This document shows positions 42,347-51,166 of a DNA stretch of 64,000 nucleotides, piece by piece. The notes under the pieces were generated by a model that saw only the letters and a program-made list of their open reading frames with translations, made no database searches and was not told where the DNA came from. Location of the stretch: the NCBI RefSeq assembly GCF_034424645.1, contig NZ_CP139969.1, positions 3,038,001 through 3,102,000 of the forward strand, in the 5' to 3' direction. The DNA comes from Bordetella avium. GTDB taxonomy: Bacteria; Pseudomonadota; Gammaproteobacteria; Burkholderiales; Burkholderiaceae_B. Position numbers and translations under genes: made by a program. Position 1 is the first letter of the stretch, and each line of letters opens with the position of its first letter.

Positions 42347-43083
42347 GCAGCGCCCCGCTCTTTCTGCAACTGCGGCAGCTGTCCTATGCCTATCCTGGCC
42401 AGCCCCCCGTCGTCGACGGCATAGACTGGTCATTGCAGACCGGCCGCTTTCATTGCCTGGTCGGGCGCAGCGGCTGCGGCAAGACCACCCTGCTCAAACT
42501 GGCGGCCGGGCTGCTGGCCCCGCAAAGCGGAGACATTCTCGGCGCCCCCCGGACCCGGCTGGGTTATGTGTTCCAGGCTCCCACGCTGCTGGACTGGCTG
42601 CGCGTGATCGACAATGTGCTGCTGCCGGTATCGCTGCAAGGCCGCCCGCAGCCCGCCGACCAGGCCCGGGCGCAGGCCCTGCTGGCCCTGCTGGGGCTGG
42701 CCGAGCATGCGCTGCGCTATCCGCGCCAGCTGTCGGGCGGACAGCAAAGCCGGGTCGCGCTGGCGCGCGCCCTCATTCTCAACCCTGACCTGCTGCTGCT
42801 GGACGAGCCCTTCGCCGCCCTGGACGCCATCACGCGGGAAGAACTCCAAGACGATCTGCTGGCCATCTGCCGCCAGCACCACACCACCGTGCTGTTCATC
42901 ACCCACGACATCGGCGAGGCCGTCTACCTGGGCGACCGCGTCGCCGTGATGCACAAAGGCCGGCTTGCGGCCGATATCGCTGTAACGCTGCCCACGCCGC
43001 GCGCGCCCTCCATGCGTCATGGCGCGGCCTTCAATCAATATTGCTCGCAACTCTACGACGCTATGCGCGGAGCCGAAGCATGA
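42343..43083 (+). CDS. ABC transporter ATPase (SsuB/ThiZ-like)
   Basis: A 246-residue ATPase with Walker A GRSGCGKTT, Q-loop VFQAPTLLDWL, signature LSGGQQSR, Walker B LLLLDEPFAALD and switch ITHDIGEAVYLGDRV. The TLLDW and EPFAALDAITR styles are typical of the nitrate/sulfonate/thiamine-precursor importers (SsuB, TauB, ThiZ). It starts by a 4-nt ATGA overlap after the LuxC-like gene. The riboswitch upstream points to import of a thiamine-related compound. Confidence 0.9.
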   Translation: MSSAPLFLQLRQLSYAYPGQPPVVDGIDWSLQTGRFHCLVGRSGCGKTTLLKLAAGLLAPQSGDILGAPRTRLGYVFQAPTLLDWLRVIDNVLLPVSLQGRPQPADQARAQALLALLGLAEHALRYPRQLSGGQQSRVALARALILNPDLLLLDEPFAALDAITREELQDDLLAICRQHHTTVLFITHDIGEAVYLGDRVAVMHKGRLAADIAVTLPTPRAPSMRHGAAFNQYCSQLYDAMRGAEA

Positions 43084-43856
43084 GCAGCGCCCCATTCCCG
43101 CGTACCCTTATCCGCCTACTGGCCGCCGCGCTGCTCTGCATCCTCCTGGGCGGCTGGGAACTGGCCGTGCGCCAGACCGGCATTTCCGCCCTGGTGCTGC
43201 CGGCGCCGTCGGCCGTGGCCCTGACGCTCTGGAACAGCCTGGCCAGCGGCTATCTCTGGCCGCACATCGGCGTGACGCTGGCCGAAATGCTGCTGGGCCT
43301 GTTGCTGGGCGGCGCGGCCGGTCTGGGCATGGGCATAGCGCTAGCCGAATCGCCCCTGCTCGACGGCCTGCTCAAACCCTACGTCATCCTCAGCCAGGTC
43401 GTGCCCAAGCTCGCGCTCGCCCCGCTCTTCGTGCTGTGGTTCGGGTTTGGCATGCTGCCCACCGTGATCATGACCGCGCTGATCTGCTTCTTTCCGCTCA
43501 TGGAAAACACCCTGACCGCGCTGCGGCAGGTGGACGCTAACCGCTTGCAACTATTCGCCATGCTCGGCGCCTCGCGCACGCAAACCCTGCTGCGCCTGAA
43601 ACTGCCCGCAGGCCTGCCCGGCATTCTGGCTGGCCTGCGCGTGGCGCTGGTGCTGGCGCTGGTCGGCGCCGTCGTCGGCGAGTTTATCGGCGCCAGCAGC
43701 GGCCTGGGCGCCGTCATCATCGCCGCTCAAGGCATGATGGACACGCCGCTCATGTTCGCGGCGCTGACCGCCATCGCCCTCATCGGCCTGCTCTGCTATC
43801 AGGCCACTCTCGCCCTCGAGCAGCGCCTGCTGCGCCCCTACACCGAACTCTCATGA
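43080..43856 (+). CDS. ABC transporter permease (SsuC/ThiX-like)
   Basis: A 258-residue BPD-transporter permease with about six helices. The cytoplasmic EAA loop occurs around QLFAMLGASRTQTLLRLKLPAGLPGI. VGEFIGASSGLGAVI is typical of SsuC/TauC/ThiX permeases. The start at 43080 overlaps the ATPase stop (ATGA). It forms the membrane channel with the ATPase and the periplasmic protein encoded either side. Confidence 0.9.
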   Translation: MSSAPFPRTLIRLLAAALLCILLGGWELAVRQTGISALVLPAPSAVALTLWNSLASGYLWPHIGVTLAEMLLGLLLGGAAGLGMGIALAESPLLDGLLKPYVILSQVVPKLALAPLFVLWFGFGMLPTVIMTALICFFPLMENTLTALRQVDANRLQLFAMLGASRTQTLLRLKLPAGLPGILAGLRVALVLALVGAVVGEFIGASSGLGAVIIAAQGMMDTPLMFAALTAIALIGLLCYQATLALEQRLLRPYTELS

Positions 43857-44863
43857 CCCCATCCCCCTCCTCCTCTCGCCGCACCCTGCTCGGCGCTGCC
43901 CTGAGCCTGAGCGCGCTGTCGCTGGCCAGCCCTCTGGCGCGCGCCGCCCAAGACCGCAAAATCACCGTAGGCGGCTGGAGCAAACCCATTTCGGAAATCA
44001 GCAATCTGCTGGCCGAACCCGACAAGGGCTTTTTCAAAAGCCAGGGCGTGGCGCTGGGCTACATCCCCGGCGCAGGCGGCGGAGACGCTATCCGCAATCT
44101 GCTGAGCGGCCAGGCCGATGTGGCGTTCACGGACCCCGGCTCTTTTTTCATGGCGCTCGACAAGGGCGAGAAACTGCGCGGCATCTACGACATCTACCCG
44201 CAAAACGTTTTCAATGTCGTCTCGCTCAAATCGGCCAATATCAAACGTCCGGCCGACCTCAAAGGCAAGCGCATCGGCGTCTACAGCTTTTCGAGCGGCA
44301 CGCGCCAGAATCTGCTGGTGCTGCTGCACCAGGCGGGCCTCAGCGAAAAGGATGTCGAGATCGTTGTGACCGGCGTGCTCAATTTCGCACCGCTGCTGCA
44401 AGGCCAGGTCGACGCCACCGCCGCCACCGATACCGGCCTGGTGGTGGGCCGCCGCCGTGGTCTGGGCGAGGTCGATGTCATGGCGCTGCGCGACCACATC
44501 AATATTTCCAGCGACCTCTTCGTGGTGCGCGAGGCCACCTATCAGCAAGAAGCGCCCCTGCTGCGCGACTTTCTGCGCGCCTATCGGGACAGCGCCGCCT
44601 GGATGATCGCCCAGCCCGAGCAAGCCGCCGCCATTGCCGCCAAGCGCGCCATCGACGGCACCGACCGCAGCATCAATCTCGACGTGATTAGCCTGCGCAA
44701 TGCCGCCGCACAGGCGCCGGCCGGCGCCGACGGGCGCACTCCGCCCCTGGGCGCGTTTGACCTCGAACGCTGGCAACAGGCGGCTGACGCCTATCACAGC
44801 CTGGGCCTGATTCAACACCCCATCGAGGTCCGCCAAGTGCTGGACACCAGCCTGCTGCCATGA
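43853..44863 (+). CDS. ABC transporter substrate-binding protein (THI5/NMT1, SsuA-like), Tat-type signal
   Basis: A 336-residue periplasmic binding protein. The N-terminus has SSSRRTLLGAA, a twin-arginine signal, then a hydrophobic stretch ending in ARAAQ. The mature protein has the NMT1/THI5 pattern: EPDKGFFKSQGV, LLSGQADVAFTDPGSFFMALDKGE, DLKGKRIGVYSF. In this family thiamine-pyrimidine binders are known (ThiY and relatives). With the TPP riboswitch, a pyrimidine or thiazole derivative is likely. Its start overlaps the permease stop by 4 nt. Confidence 0.88.
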   Translation: MTPSPSSSRRTLLGAALSLSALSLASPLARAAQDRKITVGGWSKPISEISNLLAEPDKGFFKSQGVALGYIPGAGGGDAIRNLLSGQADVAFTDPGSFFMALDKGEKLRGIYDIYPQNVFNVVSLKSANIKRPADLKGKRIGVYSFSSGTRQNLLVLLHQAGLSEKDVEIVVTGVLNFAPLLQGQVDATAATDTGLVVGRRRGLGEVDVMALRDHINISSDLFVVREATYQQEAPLLRDFLRAYRDSAAWMIAQPEQAAAIAAKRAIDGTDRSINLDVISLRNAAAQAPAGADGRTPPLGAFDLERWQQAADAYHSLGLIQHPIEVRQVLDTSLLP

Positions 44864-45639
44864 ACGCCGCCCTCAAACTCCAAGGCAAAGTCGTGCTCGT
44901 AACGGGCGCCAGCTGGGGCATCGGCGCCGAACTCGCTCGCGCCTTCGCCCGCGAAGGCGCTACCGTCATCATCAACTATCTGCGTAATACCGAAGCCGCC
45001 GAGGCCGTCGTGGCCGAATGCGAAGCCGCGGGCGCGCAGGCCTGGGCCTTGCAGGCCGACGTAGGCTCGGCGCCGGCCGTGCAGGCCATGATGGATGAGA
45101 TCATCCTGGAAACCGGCCGCATCGACGTTATCGTCAACAATGCGCTGCGCCCCTACCGTTTTGACCCGCGCCAGCGCCAGACCTTCGACACCCTCGATTG
45201 GCAAGACTACCAAAGCCAGTTCGACGGCGCCGTGGGCGCGGCCTATCATTGCTGCCGCGCTGCGCTGCCTCACTTCAAGCAGCGCGGCCAGGGCAGCATC
45301 ATCAACATCGCCAGCAACCTCGTCGAGCATCCTGTCGTGCCCTACCACGACTACAACACGGCCAAGAGCGCCCTGGTGGGTTTCAGCCGCAATCTTGCCG
45401 CCGAGCTGGGCCCCTATGGCGTGCGTGTGAATTGCGTGGCGCCCGGCCTGGTCTACCCTACCGACACCAGCGGCAGCACCCAGGAAGCGTTTCGCGACGC
45501 TCTCATCGCGGCTACGCCGCTGCGCCGTATCGCCCGCCCCCAAGACATCGCCGGGCCGGTGCTGTTTCTGGCCTCCGACTGGAGCGGCTTCATGACAGGC
45601 CAGGTCTTGTTCGTGGACGGCGGACTGGTCATGCGCTGA
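44860..45639 (+). CDS. SDR-family oxidoreductase, last gene of the riboswitch operon
   Basis: A 259-residue short-chain dehydrogenase/reductase with an intact active site: TGASWGIGAELA (cofactor), NNALRP, Ser in INIASN and YNTAK (Tyr-x-x-x-Lys). C-terminal FMTGQVLFVDGG is standard. It overlaps the binding-protein stop (ATGA). In a module with LuxE- and LuxC-like enzymes, reduction of the resulting aldehyde to an alcohol is the natural third step (inference). The NADP versus NAD preference is not certain. Confidence 0.88.
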   Translation: MNAALKLQGKVVLVTGASWGIGAELARAFAREGATVIINYLRNTEAAEAVVAECEAAGAQAWALQADVGSAPAVQAMMDEIILETGRIDVIVNNALRPYRFDPRQRQTFDTLDWQDYQSQFDGAVGAAYHCCRAALPHFKQRGQGSIINIASNLVEHPVVPYHDYNTAKSALVGFSRNLAAELGPYGVRVNCVAPGLVYPTDTSGSTQEAFRDALIAATPLRRIARPQDIAGPVLFLASDWSGFMTGQVLFVDGGLVMR

Positions 45640-45853
45640 TGGCCTGCCTGGGCATCCCGCGACAAAGCGCTCGAAGCAGACCGCAGTCCAGCCTACGTTT
45701 CCTGAGAAAATTGCAAGCCGCGATTCCTGGCAGATCATGGCCGGCTTCGCGCCGCATCCCAGATTAGGCCAAAAGACCTGTCCTACGCCAACGCTTGCAT
45801 TACCATGCTGGCATCAAATCGACGCCCCAATCCGGCGCCGCCTAAGGAAGACC

Positions 45854-46093
45854 ATGAAAGCTATCCCTTCAGCGCTTCGCTCAGCCCTTATCTTGGCTGC
45901 CTGCGCATCCCTTGCCGCCTGCGCGCATACGCCTCGCAACGACTTGAACTATCAAAGCCGCCCGGCCCCCACAGCGGCGGACAAAGCCCCAGATGCCCAA
46001 GCACCGCGCCTGACCATTCAGTCCGGCGAGGGAGAGCGCTTGAATCTGCCCTGGTTCATCCGCGGCACGCAGGACTGGGTCAACAGCCATTGA
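45854..46093 (+). CDS. Small lipoprotein, unknown function
   Basis: A 79-residue protein with a lipobox SLAAC (Cys about residue 23) after a short hydrophobic signal, then a polar Pro/Ala-rich region and a C-terminal LPWFIRGTQDWVNSH. ATG 45854 has AAGGAAG upstream; the frame runs further 5' without meaning. I recognise no family. The sequence between the riboswitch operon and this gene (45640-45853) shows nothing notable. Confidence 0.6.
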   Translation: MKAIPSALRSALILAACASLAACAHTPRNDLNYQSRPAPTAADKAPDAQAPRLTIQSGEGERLNLPWFIRGTQDWVNSH

Positions 46094-46321
46094 CCGGAGC
46101 GCTCGGCGCAAGCACAGCATTCCCCTGGTTTTGGGCTGCGCTTTGCTTAAAGGGTCTATCGATCGATGCCCAAGGGCTAAACTCAAGACCTCGACCGCAT
46201 AACATCCCCTCTGGACTCGCCCGCTGTAGGCTATTGCGCGCAAGCAGCCATCGCTATCGCGAATACGCCAACCGGCACATGACGTTTTCAGGGGAGCCAC
46301 TGCCCATTTTTTGGCCCACCG

Positions 46322-47719
46322 ATGAAAGAGCACCCCTTTCTCCGTACCGTCGCGGTGCGCACCCGTCTGTTACTGCGCCGAAAATCCCGTCAGATCGGAC
46401 GCCTGTCGCGCAGCATCATTCCGCTATGCATTTTGCTCGGCGGCGCGGCCATCGTCGCAGGGCTTTCCCTGCTGTTCACCTGGCTGGCCGATATCGCCCT
46501 GGCATGGAATGCCCGATGGGTCGGACAGGCAAGCTGGGCCGCGCTCATCGTTCTGCCCTGCGCCCTCGCCGGGCTCCGATGGTGCACGCTGCGCTTTGCG
46601 CCCAATGCTTCCGGCAGCGGCATTCCCCAGGTAATGGCCGCCCTCTCCCTGCCCCCTGGCAATGCGCAGACCAGTCTGGTCACCCTGCGGCAAACGCTCT
46701 GGAAAATGCCACTCGCCTTTGGCGGCATGCTGGCAGGCGCCTCGATAGGCCGAGAAGGCCCTTCCGTGCAGATCGGTGCGGCCGTGATGCTGGCCTGGGG
46801 CAATTTCTGGAAACGCTGCGGCGTGCAATTGCGCAGCTTTCATTCGAATGAATTGATTGCCGCCGGCGCCGCGGGCGGCCTGGCCGCCGCGTTCAATGCG
46901 CCCCTGGCCGGCGTCATCTTCGCCATCGAAGAACTGGGGCGAGGCACCGCCCTGCGCTGGCAGCGCCTGGTTTTCACTGGCGTGCTGGCAACGGGTCTGA
47001 TCGTCGTCGCGGTATCCGGCACCAACCCCTATCTGGGCAAATTCGTCGGCGCCGATTTTTCCCAGAACATCGTCATCTGGATGGGGATCGTCGGCGTGGT
47101 CAATGGCGCCTTGGGTGGTATTTTCGCCTGGCTGCTCGGCAAAGGCGTCGTGGGCAGCACCCCGCCCCGCTGGCGCGACACCCTGCGCGCCCATCCGATC
47201 GCCACGGCCTTTGTCATGGGCCTGATCGTCGCCGTGCTGGGGCTGCTGACCAGCGGCGCCGTGTACGGCACGGGTTACCACGTCGCATCGGGCTCTCTCT
47301 CTGGCGAAGCGCCGGCCCAGGCGGGCTTTGGCCTAGCAAAAATAGCGGCGACCGTCGCCTCTTATTGGGCGGGCATTCCGGGCGGAATTTTCACCCCCGC
47401 CCTGACGGCGGGCGCAGGCGTCGGAGAACAGCTTTACCAATGGTTCGGAAGCGGAGCAGACGCCCGGGTGCTGGTGCTGTTTTCCATGGCGGCCTTTCTC
47501 GCGGCAGCCACCCAGGCGCCCCTGACGGCAAGCGTGATCGTCATGGAGATGACGGGCAGCCAATCCATGCTGTTCGGCCTGTTGATCACATCGCTGCTGG
47601 CGTCGGCTACCTCGCGCCAGTTTTCGCCGCATGCCTTCTATCATCTGGCCGCCGGACAGTTCCGGCAGCAGGTGATCGCCACGCATATCAAAGACAAGCC
47701 GGCGGCCGCCCAACCCTGA
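46322..47719 (+). CDS. CLC-family chloride/proton antiporter (ClcA-like)
   Basis: A 465-residue CLC protein with the family selectivity filter: GSGIPQV (about 98-104), GREGPSVQ (gating Glu, about 141-148) and GIPGGIFTPAL (about 350-360). The internal Glu expected for proton transfer is in FAIEELGRG. It therefore looks like an exchanger of the EcCLC type and not a fluoride CLC. No fluoride riboswitch core is visible in the upstream 228 bp. Twelve or more hydrophobic segments are present. Function: acid resistance or anion homeostasis, inferred. Confidence 0.92.
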   Translation: MKEHPFLRTVAVRTRLLLRRKSRQIGRLSRSIIPLCILLGGAAIVAGLSLLFTWLADIALAWNARWVGQASWAALIVLPCALAGLRWCTLRFAPNASGSGIPQVMAALSLPPGNAQTSLVTLRQTLWKMPLAFGGMLAGASIGREGPSVQIGAAVMLAWGNFWKRCGVQLRSFHSNELIAAGAAGGLAAAFNAPLAGVIFAIEELGRGTALRWQRLVFTGVLATGLIVVAVSGTNPYLGKFVGADFSQNIVIWMGIVGVVNGALGGIFAWLLGKGVVGSTPPRWRDTLRAHPIATAFVMGLIVAVLGLLTSGAVYGTGYHVASGSLSGEAPAQAGFGLAKIAATVASYWAGIPGGIFTPALTAGAGVGEQLYQWFGSGADARVLVLFSMAAFLAAATQAPLTASVIVMEMTGSQSMLFGLLITSLLASATSRQFSPHAFYHLAAGQFRQQVIATHIKDKPAAAQP

Positions 47720-47739
47720 CGCATCTCCTCCCACGATAC

Positions 47740-47758
47740 CCGCCGGCTCTGCCGGCGG
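47740..47758. terminator. Strong hairpin after the CLC gene
   Basis: CCGCCGGC-TCT-GCCGGCGG, an 8-bp perfect GC stem with a 3-base loop, starts 20 bases after the clc stop at 47719. There is no T-run behind it. It lies in a 370-bp gap before metY, which otherwise shows only a TAGAAT -10-like box at 47904-47909 and no SAM-riboswitch features I recognise. Confidence 0.55.
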
Positions 47759-48089
47759 CGTCATATCAGGCCAGCGCGCGGGATTCCGGTATGGCTCATG
47801 CCGGGCAAGGGCTCGCATTTATTTCCTGCCGCAATGTAGACCTAAAACAAATTCGGCATATGGTTATGAAAACTTAGCCTTATCCCGATTCCTGGCATCC
47901 CCCTAGAATCCGCTTGTGTCGATTGGCAGGCCAGCCCCGCTCAGACCTGAGCGGGCCGCAGGCTCTCCGAAGCAAGGCATAGACCGGCATCGCAGCGGCA
48001 ATGCCCCGCCTGCCCGACGGATCTGCCGATCGCTGCCGCCGCGCGGCTCGCGCCTGGCCCCTTTTGCATTCACGCTTGAAGAGTAAATC

Positions 48090-49391
48090 ATGAGCGACAC
48101 CCAAAACCCTGATTGGCGCCTCGAAACCATCGCGGTGCATGGAGGCTACCGTCCCGACCCGACCACGCGGGCGGTGGCCGTGCCGATTTACCAGACGGTG
48201 GCCTATGCGTTTGACGACACCCAGCATGGGGCAGACCTGTTCGATCTGAAGGTGCCGGGCAATATCTACACGCGCATCATGAACCCCACCACGGATGTGC
48301 TGGAGCAGCGCGTGGCGGCCCTGGAGGGCGGCATCGCCGCGCTGGCGCTGGCCTCGGGCCAGGCCGCGGTCACCTATGCCATCCTGACCATCACCGAGGC
48401 GGGTGACAACATCGTGTCCTCCAGCACCTTGTATGGCGGCACCTACAACCTGCTGGCGCACACCCTGCCGCAATACGGCATCAGCACCCGCTTTGCCGAC
48501 CCGCGCGATCTGTCCACGTTCGAGCGCCAGATCGACGAGCGCACCAAGGCCATCTTCGCCGAGTCGGTGGGCAATCCGCTGGGCAACGTCACCGACATCG
48601 CCGCGCTGGCCGAACTGGCCCACCGCCACGGCCTGCCGCTGATCGTGGACAACACCGTGCCCTCGCCCTATCTCTTGCGCCCCATCGAGCACGGCGCCGA
48701 CATCGTCGTGCAGTCGCTCACCAAGTATCTGGGCGGCCACGGCACCAGCCTGGGCGGCGCCATCATCGACTCGGGCAAATTCCCCTGGGCCGAACACAAA
48801 ACCCGCTTCGCGCGCCTGAACCAACCCGACGTCAGCTATCACGGCGTGGTGTACACCGAGGCCTTTGGCGCGGCCGCCTATATCGGGCGCGCCCGCGTGG
48901 TGCCGCTGCGCAATACCGGCGCGGCCATCTCGCCTTTTAACGCCTTCCAGATTCTGCAAGGCATCGAAACGCTGGCGCTGCGCGTGGACCGCATCGTCGA
49001 AAACGCCGTCAAGGTGGCGACCTTTCTGCGCGGCCACGACAAGGTCGAATGGGTCAACTATGCCGGCCTGGCGGATCACCCCGATCATGCTTTGGTGCAG
49101 AAATATATGGCGGGCAAAGCGCCGGGCCTGTTCACCTTCGGCGTCAAGGGCGGGCGCCAAGCCGGCGCGCGCTTGCAGGACGCCTTGCAGCTCTTCACCC
49201 GTCTGGTCAACATCGGCGACGCCAAGTCGCTGGCCACCCACCCGGCCTCGACCACCCACCGACAGCTCAACCCCGAAGAACTCCAGCGCGCCGGCGTGCG
49301 CGAAGAAACCGTGCGCCTGTCCATCGGCATCGAACACATCGACGACCTGATCGCTGACCTCGATCAGGCGCTGGCCAAGGTAGAGAAATAA
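48090..49391 (+). CDS. metY: O-acetylhomoserine sulfhydrylase (MetY)
   Basis: A 433-residue PLP enzyme of the Cys/Met metabolism family. ETIAVHGGY at the start, YTRIMNPTTDVLEQRVAALEGG, the PLP Lys in SLTKYLGGHG (about 214), and ATHPASTTHRQL near the C-terminus identify the O-acetylhomoserine aminocarboxypropyltransferase type. It makes homocysteine from O-acetylhomoserine and sulfide. GAAGAG precedes ATG 48090. Its stop overlaps the next start as TAATG. Confidence 0.93.
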   Translation: MSDTQNPDWRLETIAVHGGYRPDPTTRAVAVPIYQTVAYAFDDTQHGADLFDLKVPGNIYTRIMNPTTDVLEQRVAALEGGIAALALASGQAAVTYAILTITEAGDNIVSSSTLYGGTYNLLAHTLPQYGISTRFADPRDLSTFERQIDERTKAIFAESVGNPLGNVTDIAALAELAHRHGLPLIVDNTVPSPYLLRPIEHGADIVVQSLTKYLGGHGTSLGGAIIDSGKFPWAEHKTRFARLNQPDVSYHGVVYTEAFGAAAYIGRARVVPLRNTGAAISPFNAFQILQGIETLALRVDRIVENAVKVATFLRGHDKVEWVNYAGLADHPDHALVQKYMAGKAPGLFTFGVKGGRQAGARLQDALQLFTRLVNIGDAKSLATHPASTTHRQLNPEELQRAGVREETVRLSIGIEHIDDLIADLDQALAKVEK

Positions 49392-50197
49392 TGCAACGCC
49401 GTACTCTGTTGAAAATGGCCGCGGGCCTGCCTCTCATCACCGGTGGCACGGCCCTGGCCGAAGCCGCGCCCAAGAAAAGCAACACCTATGTGCTGGCCTC
49501 GGGCTCCTGGCATGGCGGCTGGTGCTGGCGCCCCGTCGCCGACCGCCTGCGGGCGGCCGGGCATCGCGTCTATACCCCCAGCTACACAGGCATGGGCGAC
49601 CGCGCCCATTTGCTGGCCCAGGGCATCACGATCGATACCTTCGTCGAGGACCTCGTTCAACTCATTCAAAGCGAAGAGCTGAACGATGTGATTCTGGTGG
49701 GCCACAGTTTTGGCGGCATCCCGATCACAGGCGTGGCCGACCGCATCCCCGAGGCCTTGGCGCATCTGGTCTACTTTGACTCCATCGTGCTGAAAAACGG
49801 CCAGAATGCCTTCTCGGTGTATCCCAAGGCCGATGCCGACGCGCGCATCGCGGCCGCTACCAAGGCGACCCAGGGCCTGGCCGTACCCATCCCTGATCCG
49901 CTACCCGCTGCCTGGGGCATCGCCCCCGGCAGCGACACCGAGGCCTGGGTCAAACGCCGGCTCACGCAACACCCTCTGGCCAGCTACACCACGCCCTTGA
50001 CGCTGCAACACCCGATCGGCAACGGCCGGCCGCGCACCTATATTCATTGCACCCAGCCGGAGCTGCCCGTTCTGGAACAATCGCGCAAGCTGGTGAAATC
50101 GCAACAGGGCTGGAACTGGGTCGATCTGGCTGCGCCGCACGAAGCCCATATCACGCATCCGGCGCTGCTGACCGAGGTGCTGCTCGGCCTGAGCTGA
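49391..50197 (+). CDS. Exported alpha/beta hydrolase, Tat-type signal
   Basis: A 268-residue serine hydrolase. MQRRTLLKMAAG is a twin-arginine signal with the hydrophobic run to about 24. The nucleophile elbow is GHSFGG (Ser about 100), with a C-terminal histidine in APHEAHITH. SGSWHGGWCWRPVADRLRAAGH (split) is the start of the alpha/beta hydrolase fold, as in salicylate-esterase/EstC-like proteins. ATG overlaps the metY stop (TAATG), an unusual pairing of methionine synthesis with an exported hydrolase. Substrate unknown. Confidence 0.82.
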   Translation: MQRRTLLKMAAGLPLITGGTALAEAAPKKSNTYVLASGSWHGGWCWRPVADRLRAAGHRVYTPSYTGMGDRAHLLAQGITIDTFVEDLVQLIQSEELNDVILVGHSFGGIPITGVADRIPEALAHLVYFDSIVLKNGQNAFSVYPKADADARIAAATKATQGLAVPIPDPLPAAWGIAPGSDTEAWVKRRLTQHPLASYTTPLTLQHPIGNGRPRTYIHCTQPELPVLEQSRKLVKSQQGWNWVDLAAPHEAHITHPALLTEVLLGLS

Positions 50198-50362
50198 CCG
50201 GCCAGAAGCCCCGAAAACGGATCCTGCTTGCGCCCCCTGCCCGGCGGCCCCAGGGTCAGTTACAGTGCATGGCCCGCGCGAGTCCGCCGCGAGGCTTGCC
50301 AGCCCGATGGGGCGGCAAGCCTGCGCCCAGACGGCGCGAATGCATCCAGGAGCCGCATCACC

Positions 50363-50857
50363 ATGCACGACACCCCGCTAAACGATACCCCCGACGAAGC
50401 CAAACAACAGGAAGCCCGCCTGTGGCGCGATGACGGCTGGACCGCCCGTGTCATCAAAAACGAAGACGACGACGGCTGGGCCGTGGAAATGACCCTGGAC
50501 GGGCAGGCGGAGCCGGCCCTGGTCGGGCCATGGACCATGGGCCGCGACAAGAAAAACCCCAAGCCGCTTGACGCCTCCGCCTTCTACACCCTGGTCAAAA
50601 CCGCGAATGAAGTGCTGCGCCGCCATGAGCAGCAGTTGCATGCCGCCCTGCACAAGAGCGTGAAAATCGACGCCGCAGAGGGCCGCCTGACTATCAAACT
50701 CGATATCGTTCCGGACGAAGACGAGCCCTATGCCGTGCTGAGCGCCTACAACGAAAGCGGGGAACAACTGGCTCAGACCCATGTCGCCCCGAACTACAAG
50801 CTAAACGTACAAAGCGCATCGGTCTGGGCGCAGGGCGGCTTCGGCAGACAGGGCTGA
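50363..50857 (+). CDS. Conserved hypothetical cytoplasmic protein
   Basis: A 164-residue soluble acidic protein with no signal peptide or membrane segment. It has the recognisable stretches WTARVIKNEDDDGWAVEMT and LVGPWTMGRDKKNPKP and a predicted helix (VKTANEVLRRHEQQLHAAL). ATG 50363 has AGGAG upstream; an upstream open frame from 50228 is not supported. I do not recognise a function. It stands alone between the metY pair and the iron operon. Confidence 0.65.
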   Translation: MHDTPLNDTPDEAKQQEARLWRDDGWTARVIKNEDDDGWAVEMTLDGQAEPALVGPWTMGRDKKNPKPLDASAFYTLVKTANEVLRRHEQQLHAALHKSVKIDAAEGRLTIKLDIVPDEDEPYAVLSAYNESGEQLAQTHVAPNYKLNVQSASVWAQGGFGRQG

Positions 50858-50906
50858 GGCCCGGCGGGATGAATCACGCGGGGCAAGAACGCTGCGGGCT
50901 TGAGCG

Positions 50907-50917
50907 CCCCCCCCCCC
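50907..50917. repeat. Homopolymer tract of 11 C
   Basis: Eleven consecutive C residues lie 50 bases past the preceding stop, in the 309-bp gap before the FecI-like sigma gene. Long C tracts are known slip-strand sites, and in Bordetella they cause phase variation of fimbrial and other promoters. Here the tract is over 200 bp from the sigma start and Fur box, so an effect on that promoter is unproven. Confidence 0.6.
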
Positions 50918-51136
50918 GCGCGATACGGGCCTCGCTGACAGCGCCCGGCGCCAAAGTGTATTGCGCCCGACTTCAGCATGGGGCAGGCGGCAATGCTGCT
51001 GCCCAGTCATAACCGCCGGATACACCGGCAGGCCAGCCACCCTCTCGCCCCCCGCCGCCGGGCGAACCCTCGTCTTGCCCAGCGTTTTCCCCAGGCTATC
51101 GGCGTCTTGCTTGCGCCAAATCTGTTATCTACAATA

Positions 51137-51155
51137 AATAATAATTATCATTTGC
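51137..51155. promoter_or_regulatory. Fur box before the FecI-like gene
   Basis: The 19-mer beginning AATAATAATTATCATTTGC matches the Fur consensus (GATAATGATAATCATTATC) at 14 of 19 positions by my count. It ends 11 bases before the sigma factor start, so it would block transcription or initiation in iron-replete cells. This is a typical FecI control arrangement. Confidence 0.7.
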
Positions 51156-51166
51156 AAGAATATGGA

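Noticed and set aside
46094-46321. Possible fluoride riboswitch before the CLC gene
   Set aside because: No fluoride riboswitch core was found, and the CLC protein has the EcCLC-type gating motif GREGP rather than the fluoride-CLC pattern.
47760-48089. Possible SAM riboswitch upstream of metY
   Set aside because: I found no S-box or SAM-II core in the 370-bp gap; only a GC hairpin and a weak -10-like box are visible.
47880-49337. Long minus-strand open frame (485 codons) opposite metY
   Set aside because: It is antisense to a well-conserved MetY coding region, is rich in Arg/Gly/Ala as expected from complementary GC-rich codons, and resembles no family.
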